Assembly (NCBI RefSeq): GCF_900111075.1
Contig: NZ_FOFZ01000006.1
Span: 1-64,000 of the forward strand
DNA: 64,000 bases
Source: Flavobacterium frigoris
GTDB taxonomy: Bacteria; Bacteroidota; Bacteroidia; Flavobacteriales; Flavobacteriaceae
Direction of reading: 5' to 3'
Every line of letters starts with the position of its first letter. Positions within the stretch are counted from its first letter, which is position 1. The position numbers and the translations under genes are program-made. Shown here one piece after another: positions 15,161 to 23,601 of this stretch. The notes below the pieces were generated by a model that saw only the letters and a list, made by a program, of their open reading frames with translations, was not told the DNA's origin and did no database searches.

Positions 15161-16402
15161 GTGAGTCAAATCAATAAGCTAAAAATATTTAATGATCCCA
15201 TTTATGGGTTTATTACCATCCCCAACGCTTTAATTTACGATTTAATACAACATCCTTATTTTCAACGACTAAGACGTATTTCCCAAATGGGATTGTCCTA
15301 TCTAGTATATCCTGGAGCTAATCACACGCGGTTTCATCATGCTTTGGGATGTATGCATCTCATGCAAAAAGCAGTTGATGTATTGCGTTTTAAGGGCATT
15401 GAAATTTCAAAAGAGGAAGAAAACGCGCTGTATATCGCCATTTTATTACATGATATTGGACACGGGCCCTTTTCTCATGCAATGGAAAGAAGCATTGTAG
15501 AAGATGTACATCATGAGGAAATCTCACTACTATTTATGCATCAATTAAACGCTGCATTTGATGGACAATTAGATTTGGCCATTCAGGTCTTTAAAGGCGA
15601 ATACCATCGCTTGTTTATGCTACAGCTGATTTCCAGTCAACTCGATATGGATCGTATGGATTATCTAAAACGCGATAGCTTTTATTCGGGTGTTGCAGAA
15701 GGAAATGTAAACTCAGAGCGATTGATTCAAATGATGAATGTCGTAGATGATGTTTTGGTTATCGAAGAAAAAGGAATTTACTCTGTTGAGAAATTTTTGA
15801 TGTCCAGACGACTAATGTATTGGCAAGCATATTTGCATAAAACCAGTTTAGTGGCCGAATTAATTTTGACCCGAATCCTGAAACGTGCCAAAGAATTAAC
15901 ATTGAAAGGAGTGGTTTTACCTTGTAGTGAACCTTTGCAGTATTTTCTACAACATAAAGTTACTATGGATACATTTGATGCAGAGACCTTAGATTTATTT
16001 GCTCAATTAGATGATTTTGATATTATCAGTGCTTTAAAAGGATGGCAACGTCATGGCGATTTTATTTTGTCTTCTTTGAGTAAAATGATTATTAATAGAG
16101 ATTTATTGAAAATAAAATTAACCAGTGAAAAAGTGCCCTCGGAAGACTTACAGCCTTTAAAAGAGCGATTTGCTTTGGAAAACAATATCAGTTTACTGGA
16201 AACTAATTATTTTATTTTTAAAGGAAAAATAAAAAACCAAGCATATAGTAAGGAGGCGGAACCGATTCGAATATTGAAAAAAGATAAGACTGTCGAGGAT
16301 GTTATTGAATCATCTGATCAGCTGAATTTAAAATCATTATCTAAATCTGTGACCAAATATTATATCTGTTTCCCAAAACAACTTGTGGAAATGAACATTT
16401 AA
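15161..16402 (+). CDS. HD-domain phosphohydrolase (dNTPase-like)
   Basis: This 413-residue cytoplasmic protein is of the HD superfamily, close to deoxynucleotide triphosphohydrolase-like proteins. The N-terminus IFNDPIYGFITIPNALIYDLIQHPYFQRLRRISQMG is characteristic. Metal ligands are visible as His60 (TRFHH), His97-Asp98 (LLHDIGHGPFSH) and an Asp in SSQLDMDRMDYLKRD. Activity is probably hydrolysis of a (d)NTP or similar phosphate ester, but the true substrate is not known. The start is GTG at 15161, as no ATG precedes the conserved N-terminus. It sits 27 bases before lpxD, an arrangement I recognise from other Flavobacteria, and is probably co-transcribed with the lipid A genes. Confidence 0.88.
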   Translation: MSQINKLKIFNDPIYGFITIPNALIYDLIQHPYFQRLRRISQMGLSYLVYPGANHTRFHHALGCMHLMQKAVDVLRFKGIEISKEEENALYIAILLHDIGHGPFSHAMERSIVEDVHHEEISLLFMHQLNAAFDGQLDLAIQVFKGEYHRLFMLQLISSQLDMDRMDYLKRDSFYSGVAEGNVNSERLIQMMNVVDDVLVIEEKGIYSVEKFLMSRRLMYWQAYLHKTSLVAELILTRILKRAKELTLKGVVLPCSEPLQYFLQHKVTMDTFDAETLDLFAQLDDFDIISALKGWQRHGDFILSSLSKMIINRDLLKIKLTSEKVPSEDLQPLKERFALENNISLLETNYFIFKGKIKNQAYSKEAEPIRILKKDKTVEDVIESSDQLNLKSLSKSVTKYYICFPKQLVEMNI

Positions 16403-16429
16403 AATCTATTTTTTTATATTTTTGTGCCA

Positions 16430-17473
16430 ATGAAATTTACAGCAGAACAAATAGCGGGAATATTAGATGGAGAAGTTGTTGGGAACCCCAATGCTGAAGT
16501 ACATGAGTTATCCAAGATTGAAGAAGGAAAGGAAGGTTCACTTACTTTTTTATCAAATCCCAAATACAATAACTATATTTACAATACTGAGGCTACAATC
16601 ACGATTGTAAATAGAAGCTTTACTCCTGAGTCAGAATTGAAGACCACAATGATAAAAGTAGACGATGCTTATTTAGCTTTTTCTAAATTATTAGAGTTTT
16701 ATGATCAAGCAAAAGGAAGCAAGAGCGGAATAGAACAGCCCTCCGTCATAGCAGAAAACAGCAAATATGGGACTAACTTATATTTAGGTAGTTTCAGTTA
16801 TGTAGGCTCAAATGTCGTTTTAGGTGATAATGTCAAAATTTATCCCAATTGTTTTATTGGTGATAATGTTGTCATTGGAAATAATGTCACTATTTTTGCC
16901 GGCACTCAAATTTATGAGCAAACGGTAATTGGAAATAATTGTGCCATACATTCTGGCTCAGTAATAGGAGCGGACGGTTTTGGCTTTGCGCCAAATCCTG
17001 ATGGGACTTTTAAAAAGATTCCGCAGATAGGTAATGTTGTTATAGAAGACAACGTAGATATCGGTGCTTGTACCACGATTGACAGGGCTACAATGGGTTC
17101 TACAATTATACGAAAAGGAGTAAAACTGGATAATCAAATTCAGATTGCTCATAATGTAGAAATAGGGGAGAACACTGTAATTGCAGCTCAAACTGGTGTT
17201 GCTGGTTCGACTAAAATTGGTAAAAACGCAATGATTGGCGGTCAGGTCGGTATATCAGGACATTTGATTATAGGGAATAATGTTCGGATACAAGCACAAT
17301 CTGGTGTAGCAAGAAACATCAAGAATGATGAAATTTTGCAGGGAAGTCCAACATTTGGGTACAATGATTATAGTAAATCGTATGTACACTTTAAGAATTT
17401 ACCCAGAATTGTCGCAGAATTAGAAGAATTAAAAAAACAAATATTAAACCAAAAAAACGGGAATAATGGTTAA
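16430..17473 (+). CDS. lpxD: UDP-3-O-acylglucosamine N-acyltransferase LpxD
   Basis: This enzyme transfers a 3-hydroxyacyl chain from acyl carrier protein to the 2-amine of UDP-3-O-acyl-glucosamine, the third step of lipid A synthesis, in the cytoplasm. The protein (347 residues) has an N-terminal uridine-binding domain, then a long left-handed beta-helix of hexapeptide repeats (about 105-310) and a C-terminal helical tail ([15 protein letters not shown]). The catalytic base is His241 in [18 protein letters not shown] codon in frame at 16424 would add two residues; the ATG at 16430 is preferred. The gene overlaps lpxC-fabZ by 8 bases, so translation is coupled. A second, shorter lpxD-like gene lies at 20462. 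Confidence 0.96.
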   Translation: MKFTAEQIAGILDGEVVGNPNAEVHELSKIEEGKEGSLTFLSNPKYNNYIYNTEATITIVNRSFTPESELKTTMIKVDDAYLAFSKLLEFYDQAKGSKSGIEQPSVIAENSKYGTNLYLGSFSYVGSNVVLGDNVKIYPNCFIGDNVVIGNNVTIFAGTQIYEQTVIGNNCAIHSGSVIGADGFGFAPNPDGTFKKIPQIGNVVIEDNVDIGACTTIDRATMGSTIIRKGVKLDNQIQIAHNVEIGENTVIAAQTGVAGSTKIGKNAMIGGQVGISGHLIIGNNVRIQAQSGVARNIKNDEILQGSPTFGYNDYSKSYVHFKNLPRIVAELEELKKQILNQKNGNNG

Positions 17474-18854
17474 ACAGAAGACTATAAAGACAGAAATCTC
17501 GCTAACAGGAGTTGGATTGCACACAGGTAAAGAAGTTACAATGACTTTCAAACCTGCTCCGATAAATAATGGTTTCACTTTTGTCAGAGTAGATTTAGAA
17601 GGACACCCTGTTGTTGAGGCTGATGCAAATTATGTCGTTAATACACAACGAGGAACAAATTTAGAAAAACTAGGAGTAAAAATACAAACCCCAGAACATG
17701 TGTTAGCGGCTCTAGTGGGTTGTGATTTAGACAATGTTATTGTAGAATTAAATGCTTCAGAGCTACCTATAATGGATGGTTCGTCTAAGTATTTTGTTGA
17801 AGCACTTGAAAAAGCAGGAGTTGAAGAACAAAATACAAAACGTAATGTTTATGTGGTAAAGGAAGTTATTTCATTTATCGATGAGGAAAGTGGAAGCGAA
17901 ATTTTAATCATGCCAAGTGATCATTATTGTGTTACTACCATGGTAGATTTTGGAACTAAAATTTTAGGTACTCAAAATGCGACTATGAAAGATGTTTCTG
18001 AATTTAAAAAAGAGATATCAGAATCGAGAACATTTAGTTTTTTGCATGAATTGGAATCGTTATTAGAAAATGGTTTGATTAAAGGCGGCGATTTAAATAA
18101 CGCTATTGTCTATGTAGATAAAGAAATATCTGCGGCCACAATGGAAAATTTGAAAACTGCTTTTGGAAAAGAAACGATCAATGTAAAATCAAACGGGATA
18201 TTAGACAATCTTACATTGCATTATCCTAATGAAGCGGCAAGACATAAACTACTTGACGTAGTGGGTGATTTAGCTCTAATTGGAACAAAAATACAAGGTA
18301 AAGTTATCGCCAACAAGCCAGGACATTTTGTAAATACTCAATTTGCTAAAAAAATGGCTAAAATCATAAAAATCGAACAGAGAAATTACGTTCCTGTTTA
18401 TGATTTAAACCTAGAGCCACTGATGGATATTCATAAAATTATGGCTGTTCTTCCTCACAGACCTCCATTTTTATTGATTGACAGAATCATAGAAATGTCT
18501 GAAAGTCACGTAGTTGGAATGAAAAATGTTACGATGAATGAAAATTTCTTTGTTGGACATTTCCCAGAAGCCCCAGTAATGCCAGGAGTATTAATTGTGG
18601 AAGCAATGGCTCAAACGGGAGGGATTTTAGTGCTAAGTACGGTTCCAGATCCTGAAAATTATTTGACTTATTTCATGAAAATTGATAATGTTAAGTTTAA
18701 ACAAAAGGTTTTACCTGGTGATACCCTTATTTTTAAGTGTGATTTGATTACACCAATACGTAGAGGAATTTGTCATATGCAAGCGAATGCTTATGCTAAT
18801 GGTAAGTTAGTTGCAGAAGCTGAGTTAATGGCTCAAATCGCTAAAAAACAGTAA
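17466..18854 (+). CDS. lpxC/fabZ: Fused LpxC deacetylase and FabZ dehydratase
   Basis: This 462-residue bifunctional protein joins two enzymes, a fusion typical of Bacteroidota. Residues 1 to about 305 are LpxC, the zinc UDP-3-O-acyl-N-acetylglucosamine deacetylase that commits carbon to lipid [10 protein letters not shown] carries zinc ligand His78 and [17 protein letters not shown] the second zinc motif (H..xxD). Residues about 315-462 are FabZ, 3-hydroxyacyl-ACP dehydratase, with [13 protein letters not shown] and catalytic [11 protein letters not shown]. The fusion links the fate of 3-hydroxyacyl-ACP between lipid A and fatty acid elongation. It overlaps lpxD by 8 bases and is followed by a hairpin with a T-tract at 18869-18900. 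Both halves look intact. Confidence 0.97.
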   Translation: MVKQKTIKTEISLTGVGLHTGKEVTMTFKPAPINNGFTFVRVDLEGHPVVEADANYVVNTQRGTNLEKLGVKIQTPEHVLAALVGCDLDNVIVELNASELPIMDGSSKYFVEALEKAGVEEQNTKRNVYVVKEVISFIDEESGSEILIMPSDHYCVTTMVDFGTKILGTQNATMKDVSEFKKEISESRTFSFLHELESLLENGLIKGGDLNNAIVYVDKEISAATMENLKTAFGKETINVKSNGILDNLTLHYPNEAARHKLLDVVGDLALIGTKIQGKVIANKPGHFVNTQFAKKMAKIIKIEQRNYVPVYDLNLEPLMDIHKIMAVLPHRPPFLLIDRIIEMSESHVVGMKNVTMNENFFVGHFPEAPVMPGVLIVEAMAQTGGILVLSTVPDPENYLTYFMKIDNVKFKQKVLPGDTLIFKCDLITPIRRGICHMQANAYANGKLVAEAELMAQIAKKQ

Positions 18855-18868
18855 ACTAGAAATACAAT

Positions 18869-18900
18869 AAAACCCTGAAATATACTATTTCAAGGTTTTT
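18869..18900 (+). terminator. Rho-independent terminator after lpxC/fabZ
   Basis: A 14-bp stem with one mismatch (18869-18882/18886-18899), a 3-base loop, and a T-rich 3' side. It lies between lpxC/fabZ and lpxA, so lpxA is partly or wholly transcribed from its own promoter or by readthrough. Confidence 0.7.
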
Positions 18901-18932
18901 GTTTTATATATATAAATTATAAAAAAAAATAG

Positions 18933-19718
18933 ATGAATCAACCCTTAGCATATGTTCATCCTGGCGCGAAAATCGCCAAAAATGTTGTCATCGAGCCTTT
19001 TACAACCATCCACAATAATGTAGTTATTGGAGATGGTACTTGGATAGGATCTAATGTCACCATTATGGAAGGCGCAAGAATTGGAAAGAATTGTAATATC
19101 TTTCCAGGAGCGGTTATTTCTGCCGTACCACAAGATTTAAAATTTGGAGGCGAAGATTCTTTAGCTATAATTGGCGACAATTGTACGATTAGAGAATGTG
19201 TTACTATCAATAGAGGTACAATTGCATCCGGTCAAACTACTCTTGGAAACAACTGTTTGATCATGGCTACAGCTCATATTGCGCACGATTGCCATATTGG
19301 TGATAATGCTATAATTGTGAACGGTGTTGCATTGGCAGGACATGTTACTGTTGGTAAATATGCCGTAATAGGTGGTTTGGCAGCGATTCACCAATTTATT
19401 CATATTGGAGACCATGCGATGATATCTGGTGGTTCATTAGTTCGTAAAGATGTTCCTCCTTTTACAAAAGCAGCAAAAGAACCTTTGTCTTACGTAGGAA
19501 TCAATTCTGTCGGATTGAGAAGAAGAGGTTTTACAACAGAGAAAATCAAGGAAATTCAAGATATTTATAGAATTTTATATCAAAAAAACTATAATACAAC
19601 ACAAGCTATAGGAATTATCGAAGCAGAGATGGAAGCAACTCCAGAACGCGACGAGATCCTGGATTTTATCAGAAACTCATCACGTGGGGTTATGAAAGGA
19701 TATACAGGGAATTATTAA
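18933..19718 (+). CDS. lpxA: UDP-N-acetylglucosamine acyltransferase LpxA
   Basis: This 261-residue enzyme catalyses the first step of lipid A synthesis, O-acylation of UDP-GlcNAc from 3-hydroxyacyl-ACP. Residues about 8-190 are hexapeptide repeats forming a left-handed beta-helix. The catalytic His is His118 in ATAHIAHDCHIGD (E. coli His125). GGLAAIHQFIHIGDHAMISGGS and the C-terminal helical region (FTTEKIKEIQDIYRILYQ) match the family, and the length is standard. The start at 18933 follows an A-rich stretch. The neighbours are lpxC/fabZ upstream and efp downstream; the spacer to efp carries short tandem and inverted repeats. Confidence 0.97.
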   Translation: MNQPLAYVHPGAKIAKNVVIEPFTTIHNNVVIGDGTWIGSNVTIMEGARIGKNCNIFPGAVISAVPQDLKFGGEDSLAIIGDNCTIRECVTINRGTIASGQTTLGNNCLIMATAHIAHDCHIGDNAIIVNGVALAGHVTVGKYAVIGGLAAIHQFIHIGDHAMISGGSLVRKDVPPFTKAAKEPLSYVGINSVGLRRRGFTTEKIKEIQDIYRILYQKNYNTTQAIGIIEAEMEATPERDEILDFIRNSSRGVMKGYTGNY

Positions 19719-19726
19719 ATAAAAGC

Positions 19727-19811
19727 TCTTGGCTCTTGGCGTTAAGCTCTTAGCCTAAAAATAAATAATTAAATATAAATTGCTAGTAGCCAAAAGCTAG
19801 TAGCCAAAAGC
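19727..19811. repeat. Tandem and inverted repeats between lpxA and efp
   Basis: Two perfect copies of GCTAGTAGCCAAAA stand in tandem (19782-19795, 19796-19809). Opposite them, GCTCTTG/GCTCTTA-type units (19727-19755) are a diverged inverted partner. The pattern suggests a dispersed palindromic repeat that degraded and slipped. Confidence 0.6.
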
Positions 19812-19818
19812 AAATAAA

Positions 19819-20385
19819 ATGGCATCTACATCAGACATCAAGAACGGATTATGCATTAAGTACAATAATGACATCTACAAAATCATAGAATTCCTTCACG
19901 TGAAGCCAGGGAAAGGACCTGCTTTTGTTAGAACAAAACTTAGAAGTTTAAGTAATGGAAAAGTATTAGATAACACTTTTTCTGCAGGGCATAAAATTGA
20001 AGAAGTAAGAGTAGAAAACCATAAATTTCAATATTTATATCCAGAAGGAGATGATTTTCACTTTATGAATACGGAGACTTTTGAACAAATATCTTTGAAC
20101 AAAAACATTTTAGATTCTCCAGATTTATTAAAAGAAGGTGAAAGTGTAATGGTAAGTATCAATACAGAAACTGATTTACCTCTTTCTGTGGATATGCCAT
20201 CATCTGTAATTCTTGAAGTTACTTATGCTGAGCCAGGAATTAAAGGAAATACAGCTACTAATGCTACGAAATCAGCGACAGTTGAAACAGGAGCAAGTGT
20301 AAATGTACCTTTATTTATAAATGAAGGAGATAAAATCAAAATCGATACGGCATCAGGTTCTTATATGGAGCGCGTAAAAGAGTAA
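19819..20385 (+). CDS. efp: Elongation factor P
   Basis: EF-P binds the ribosome beside the P-site tRNA and relieves stalling at proline runs. The 188-residue protein has the three-beta-barrel layout. The KOW-like N-terminal domain has the tip loop HVKPGKGPAFVRTKL, in which Lys32 corresponds to the lysine modified in other bacteria. Then come an OB domain (about 65-125) and the C-terminal domain with ATKSATVETGASVNVPLFINEGDKIKIDTASGSYMERVKE. I saw no genes for the known Lys34 modification enzymes nearby. The ATG at 19819 follows the repeat-rich spacer. Confidence 0.97.
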   Translation: MASTSDIKNGLCIKYNNDIYKIIEFLHVKPGKGPAFVRTKLRSLSNGKVLDNTFSAGHKIEEVRVENHKFQYLYPEGDDFHFMNTETFEQISLNKNILDSPDLLKEGESVMVSINTETDLPLSVDMPSSVILEVTYAEPGIKGNTATNATKSATVETGASVNVPLFINEGDKIKIDTASGSYMERVKE

Positions 20386-20396
20386 ATAATTTGATG

Positions 20397-20456
20397 ATTA
20401 GAAAATGTGATAATTATATAGATATCACATTTTCTAATTAATACATTTTCTAATTA
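20397..20456. repeat. Perfect 16-bp palindrome plus a third copy, between efp and lpxD2
   Basis: Arms 20397-20412 and 20423-20438 are perfectly complementary with a 10-base loop. ACATTTTCTAATTA from the right arm is repeated directly at 20443-20456. The structure can fold in either transcript; no strong T-tract follows. Confidence 0.75.
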
Positions 20457-20461
20457 AATTT

Positions 20462-21391
20462 ATGAAATTTCCAAAAGTTTACGCTCTACACGAAATTGCC
20501 GCTATTATCAACTGTGAATATGTTGGCGATGCTAATTATTTAGTATCTGGAATGAATGAAATTCACGTTGTAGAAAAGGGTGATATTGTTTTTGTAGATC
20601 ATCCGAAATATTATGACAAAGCTTTAAATTCAGCGGCAACGATTATTTTGATTAACAAAAAAGTAGATTGCCCAGAAGGAAAAGCATTATTGATATCAGA
20701 AGATCCGTTTAATGATTTCAATAAGTTAACAAAATACTTTAAGCCTTTTGAGTCCTCAAGTGCTTCTATTTCTGCTTCAGCTAAAATAGGGCAAGGAACT
20801 GTAATTCAACCGAATGTTTTTATAGGTAATCATGTTGTGATAGGAGAGAATTGTTTGATTCATGCTAATGTTGCCATTTATGATAATACCGTAATTGGAA
20901 ATAATGTAATCATCCATGCAGGAACAGTTCTTGGCGCCGACGCCTTTTATTACAAAAAACGAGAAGACGGATTTGACCAATTGCTTTCGGGCGGTAGGGT
21001 TGTAATAAAGGACCATGTGGGTATTGGAGCGCTTTGTACAATAGACAAAGGAGTTACAGGAGATACCATCATTGGTGAAGGAACAAAAATTGACAATCAG
21101 GTTCATGTAGGTCATGATACTGTAATTGGAAAAAAGTGTTTAATTGCCTCCCAAACTGGGATAGCAGGTTGTGTTATTATTGAAGATGAAGTTACTATTT
21201 GGGGACAAGTAGGAACTACTAGTGGAATCACAATAGGCACGAAAGCAGTGATTCTAGGCCAGACAGGAGTAACGAAATCTGTTGAAGGCGGGAAATCCTA
21301 TTTTGGAACACCAATAGAAGAGTCTAGAGAAAAATTAAAACAACTGGCTAATATTAAAAAAATACCAGAAATTTTAAATAAATTAAAATAA
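20462..21391 (+). CDS. lpxD: Second LpxD-like N-acyltransferase
   Basis: This 309-residue paralogue of LpxD has a uridine-binding N-domain ([48 protein letters not shown], split as usual) followed by hexapeptide repeats (about 100-280). The active-site His is retained (His218 in [14 protein letters not shown]), so it is probably catalytic rather than a relic. It is about 40 residues shorter than the lpxD at 16430 and lacks most of its C-terminal helical extension. The two may differ in acyl chain or acceptor, for example making another N-acylated sugar nucleotide; this is inference. It lies between efp and an NTF2-like gene that starts 2 bases after its stop, so these two are co-transcribed. 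Confidence 0.85.
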   Translation: MKFPKVYALHEIAAIINCEYVGDANYLVSGMNEIHVVEKGDIVFVDHPKYYDKALNSAATIILINKKVDCPEGKALLISEDPFNDFNKLTKYFKPFESSSASISASAKIGQGTVIQPNVFIGNHVVIGENCLIHANVAIYDNTVIGNNVIIHAGTVLGADAFYYKKREDGFDQLLSGGRVVIKDHVGIGALCTIDKGVTGDTIIGEGTKIDNQVHVGHDTVIGKKCLIASQTGIAGCVIIEDEVTIWGQVGTTSGITIGTKAVILGQTGVTKSVEGGKSYFGTPIEESREKLKQLANIKKIPEILNKLK

Positions 21392-21392
21392 T

Positions 21393-21755
21393 ATGACAGC
21401 AAAAGAACTCGTTCAAGATTTTTACAAATCTGATGCTCTGCTTGACAGCGCTACTATGAAAGAATATTTGCACTCTGAAGCTTTGGTCGATTGGAATAGT
21501 AGTAAGGGTCTTGTGCAATTAGACTACGATGCTTTACTAAATATTTCTGAAGAATTAGGCAAAGCCTACGTTCGCTCAAAGATCAGGATCAGTCACATCA
21601 TTGCCGAAAATGATCTAATTAGTGTACGCTATTCTCATTTTGTAAAAACAATTGAAAACCCTAGAGAGGAGATGTTATTGGCACATTTTATAGTAATTTG
21701 GGAAATAAAAGATAATAAATTATATAGAGGTTATCAAATGAGTCAATTATCATAA
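21393..21755 (+). CDS. SnoaL/NTF2-like protein
   Basis: This 120-residue protein has the cone-shaped NTF2-like fold pattern: N-terminal helix ELVQDFYKSDALLDSATMKEYLHSEALVDWNSS, a middle helix, then curved strands IRISHIIAENDLISVRYSHFV, EMLLAHFIVIWEIKDNKLYRGYQMSQ. Members bind or transform small hydrophobic molecules, but many have no known activity. No clear catalytic pair stands out. It starts 2 bases after the second lpxD stop and is part of the same operon, which suggests but does not prove a link to envelope metabolism. No signal peptide. Confidence 0.7.
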   Translation: MTAKELVQDFYKSDALLDSATMKEYLHSEALVDWNSSKGLVQLDYDALLNISEELGKAYVRSKIRISHIIAENDLISVRYSHFVKTIENPREEMLLAHFIVIWEIKDNKLYRGYQMSQLS

Positions 21756-21797
21756 TATATTTTGATAAGAAATGGCCTCAAAATAATTTCAAAACCT

Positions 21798-21805
21798 TAC
21801 TTTTG
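21798..21805 (+). promoter_or_regulatory. Putative -7 element before sucD
   Basis: TACTTTTG fits the TAnnTTTG consensus 36 bases before the sucD ATG. No TTG lies at ideal spacing upstream, so the call rests on the -7 element alone. Confidence 0.35.
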
Positions 21806-21841
21806 CAAGACAATTTTTAAAAATCACATAAAATATATATC

Positions 21842-22714
21842 ATGAGTGTTTTAGTTAATAAAGATTCCAAAATAATTGTTCAAGGATTTACAGGAAGTGA
21901 AGGAACTTTCCATGCTTCTCAAATGATTGAGTACGGAACAAACGTTGTAGGTGGTGTAACTCCAGGAAAAGGTGGCACAACTCATTTAGATCGTCCCGTT
22001 TTTAATACTGTAAAAGATGCGGTTGAACAAGCAGGTGCTGATACTACAATCATTTTTGTACCACCCGCTTTTGCTGCTGATGCAATTATGGAAGCTGCTG
22101 ATGCAGGAATAAAAGTGATTATCGCCATTACAGAAGGAATTCCTGTAGCTGATATGATCAAAGCAAATGCTTATGTTAAAGAAAGAAACGCAAGGTTAAT
22201 AGGACCTAACTGTCCAGGAGTAATTACTCCAGGTGAAGCTAAAGTTGGTATTATGCCAGGTTTTGTTTTCAAAAAAGGAACTGTAGGTATCGTTTCTAAA
22301 TCAGGAACATTAACGTATGAAGCAGCTGACCAAGTTGTAAAACAAGGATTAGGAATCACTACTGCAATTGGTATTGGAGGAGATCCTATCATTGGAACAA
22401 CTACAAAAGAAGCAGTTGAGTTGTTGATGAATGATCCAGAAACAGAATGTATCGTTATGATAGGTGAAATAGGTGGACAACTAGAAGCAGATGCTGCTCA
22501 CTGGATAAAAGCTGATGGTAACCGTAAACCAGTAGTAGGATTTATTGCAGGAGTTACCGCTCCAGCAGGTCGTACAATGGGGCATGCAGGTGCTATTGTA
22601 GGTGGAACTGATGATACAGCAGAAGCTAAAAAACAAATCATGAGAGAATGTGGAATTCACGTAGTAGATTCTCCAGCTGAAATTGGTAAAAAGGTAAAAG
22701 AAGTTTTAGGATAG
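21842..22714 (+). CDS. sucD: Succinyl-CoA synthetase alpha subunit
   Basis: SucD pairs with SucC to interconvert succinyl-CoA and succinate with ADP or GDP phosphorylation in the citric acid cycle. The 290-residue protein has the CoA-binding Rossmann domain ([36 protein letters not shown]) and the ligase domain. The latter includes [39 protein letters not shown] and the phosphohistidine loop [11 protein letters not shown] (His near residue 245). sucC is not in the window, so the two subunit genes are unlinked here, as I recall for other Flavobacteria. A terminator follows at 22741. Confidence 0.97.
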   Translation: MSVLVNKDSKIIVQGFTGSEGTFHASQMIEYGTNVVGGVTPGKGGTTHLDRPVFNTVKDAVEQAGADTTIIFVPPAFAADAIMEAADAGIKVIIAITEGIPVADMIKANAYVKERNARLIGPNCPGVITPGEAKVGIMPGFVFKKGTVGIVSKSGTLTYEAADQVVKQGLGITTAIGIGGDPIIGTTTKEAVELLMNDPETECIVMIGEIGGQLEADAAHWIKADGNRKPVVGFIAGVTAPAGRTMGHAGAIVGGTDDTAEAKKQIMRECGIHVVDSPAEIGKKVKEVLG

Positions 22715-22740
22715 TTCGCTATTTTAAACTAAAATAGAAT

Positions 22741-22767
22741 AAGCCTCACATTTGTGGGGCTTTTTTA
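22741..22767 (+). terminator. Rho-independent terminator of sucD
   Basis: AAGCCTCACA/TGTGGGGCTT (one wobble) with a 2-base loop, followed by a T-run to 22767. A similar CCTCAC/GTGGGG hairpin with seven T's recurs at 22863-22888. Confidence 0.85.
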
Positions 22768-22789
22768 TTATAAAATAGAATTAAAGAAA

Positions 22790-22888
22790 TATCTTTGCAC
22801 TTTATTAAAAGAGGTCATTCTTTGTCCTTTAATTTAATAAAAAAACATATGGTTGTAGTAATCCTCACTTATTGTGGGGTGTTTTTTT
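22790..22888 (+). ncRNA. Candidate small RNA (or attenuated leader)
   Basis: TATCTTTG (22790-22797) is a good -7 element. Transcription from about 22803 would cross a hairpin closed by TTTATTAAA/TTTAATAAA (22801-22809, 22830-22839) and reach a terminator-like CCTCAC/GTGGGG hairpin with a T7 run (22863-22888). That gives a transcript of about 85 bases. Alternatively it is the leader of the gene at 22919. A 19-codon frame at 22849-22908 (MVVVILTYCGVFFCESQIK) overlaps the hairpin, but I cannot say it is translated. Confidence 0.4.
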
Positions 22889-22918
22889 GTGAAAGCCAAA
22901 TAAAATAAATAATAAAAT

Positions 22919-23341
22919 ATGTATAAGGAATTAAAAAAATTTAAAGTTAGCGACAAATTTTCATTTGCTGCAGATGACAGTTTAGAACAAGTTTGTAATG
23001 CTTCAGAAGGTAGCGGCGTGTTTTTAGTGTATGCAGTAGCAGAAGAAAAAGAGTTGATCATGGTGGGTTCTACTGGAACGGTACAAAATGATGGAACTTT
23101 GAAAATAAAAAATGGTGGTTTAAAAGAAAAGATTGTTGAAGGACATCAATTCGCAAAAACAGGAAGAAAATATTCTTGGCCAGCACAAATGAAAAAAGAA
23201 GATATCAGTTTGTTAGAAATAGTTTGGTACGAAACATTCAATGATGAGACTAAAGGAATTCCAACTGCTGTAGAAGGACAAGTTTTACAAAATTTCTTAG
23301 ATGAAAATGGTAGATTACCAAGATGGAATGTCGCTTTCTAG
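22919..23341 (+). CDS. Hypothetical protein with a GIY-YIG-like pattern
   Basis: This 140-residue cytoplasmic protein is of uncertain family. GVFLVYAVAEEKELIMVGSTGTV (about 33-55) resembles the GIY...YIG strand pair of GIY-YIG nucleases with VYA and MVGSTG in the motif places. GGLKEKIVEGHQF (about 65-77) resembles the following helix, and GIPTAVEGQVLQNFLDENGRLPRWN carries a Glu where the family has its metal ligand. The usual catalytic Tyr and Arg are not all obvious, so it may be inactive or a divergent member. It follows a leader or small RNA region with a hairpin 30 bases upstream and is closed by a terminator at 23370. The function is unknown. Confidence 0.55.
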   Translation: MYKELKKFKVSDKFSFAADDSLEQVCNASEGSGVFLVYAVAEEKELIMVGSTGTVQNDGTLKIKNGGLKEKIVEGHQFAKTGRKYSWPAQMKKEDISLLEIVWYETFNDETKGIPTAVEGQVLQNFLDENGRLPRWNVAF

Positions 23342-23369
23342 GACATTTCAACCCATATATTTATAAATT

Positions 23370-23395
23370 AGCTTTACTTCGGTAAGGCTTTTTTT
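23370..23395 (+). terminator. Rho-independent terminator with TTCG tetraloop
   Basis: AGCTTTAC-TTCG-GTAAGGCT (one wobble) is followed by a run of T's. It ends the transcript of the 22919 gene, just before the riboswitch promoter. Confidence 0.85.
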
Positions 23396-23439
23396 ATGCT
23401 AAAAAATAAAATATCTATCGTTTTTACTAAAAGATGTAG

Positions 23440-23528
23440 TACTTTTGCAGCCGTTATCACGAATCTCATTATGAGATAGCAACCTGCAAAACGAGCAAGG
23501 TGCTAAAACGATAAGCCAAATCCTTTGG
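23440..23528 (+). promoter_or_regulatory. SAM-riboswitch-like leader with promoter
   Basis: TACTTTTG (23440-23447) is a -7 element whose start point falls at about 23453. There GTTATC begins a stem closed by GATAAG (23510-23515). Between them are an ATCTCAT/ATGAGAT hairpin, AGCAACC (23478-23484) and AAGGTGCTAA (23497-23506). GCAACC...GGTGCTAA inside a TTATC/GATAA stem is the signature 3' half of S-box (SAM) riboswitches. The 5' half (K-turn stem P2) seems missing, so this would be a shortened or SAM-I/IV-type variant. The downstream gene is an NhaC-type transporter, a family that includes methionine transporters under SAM control. Confidence 0.55.
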
Positions 23529-23601
23529 AAAAATTGTTGTTTCATTCCCATTTTTTAGCTTTTGTTTTTCGTCATATTTAATTCATTTTTAAATTAATTT
23601 T

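Noticed and set aside
16430..21391. Second lpxD as an assembly duplication
   Set aside because: The two proteins differ in length and sequence throughout, so they are old paralogues.
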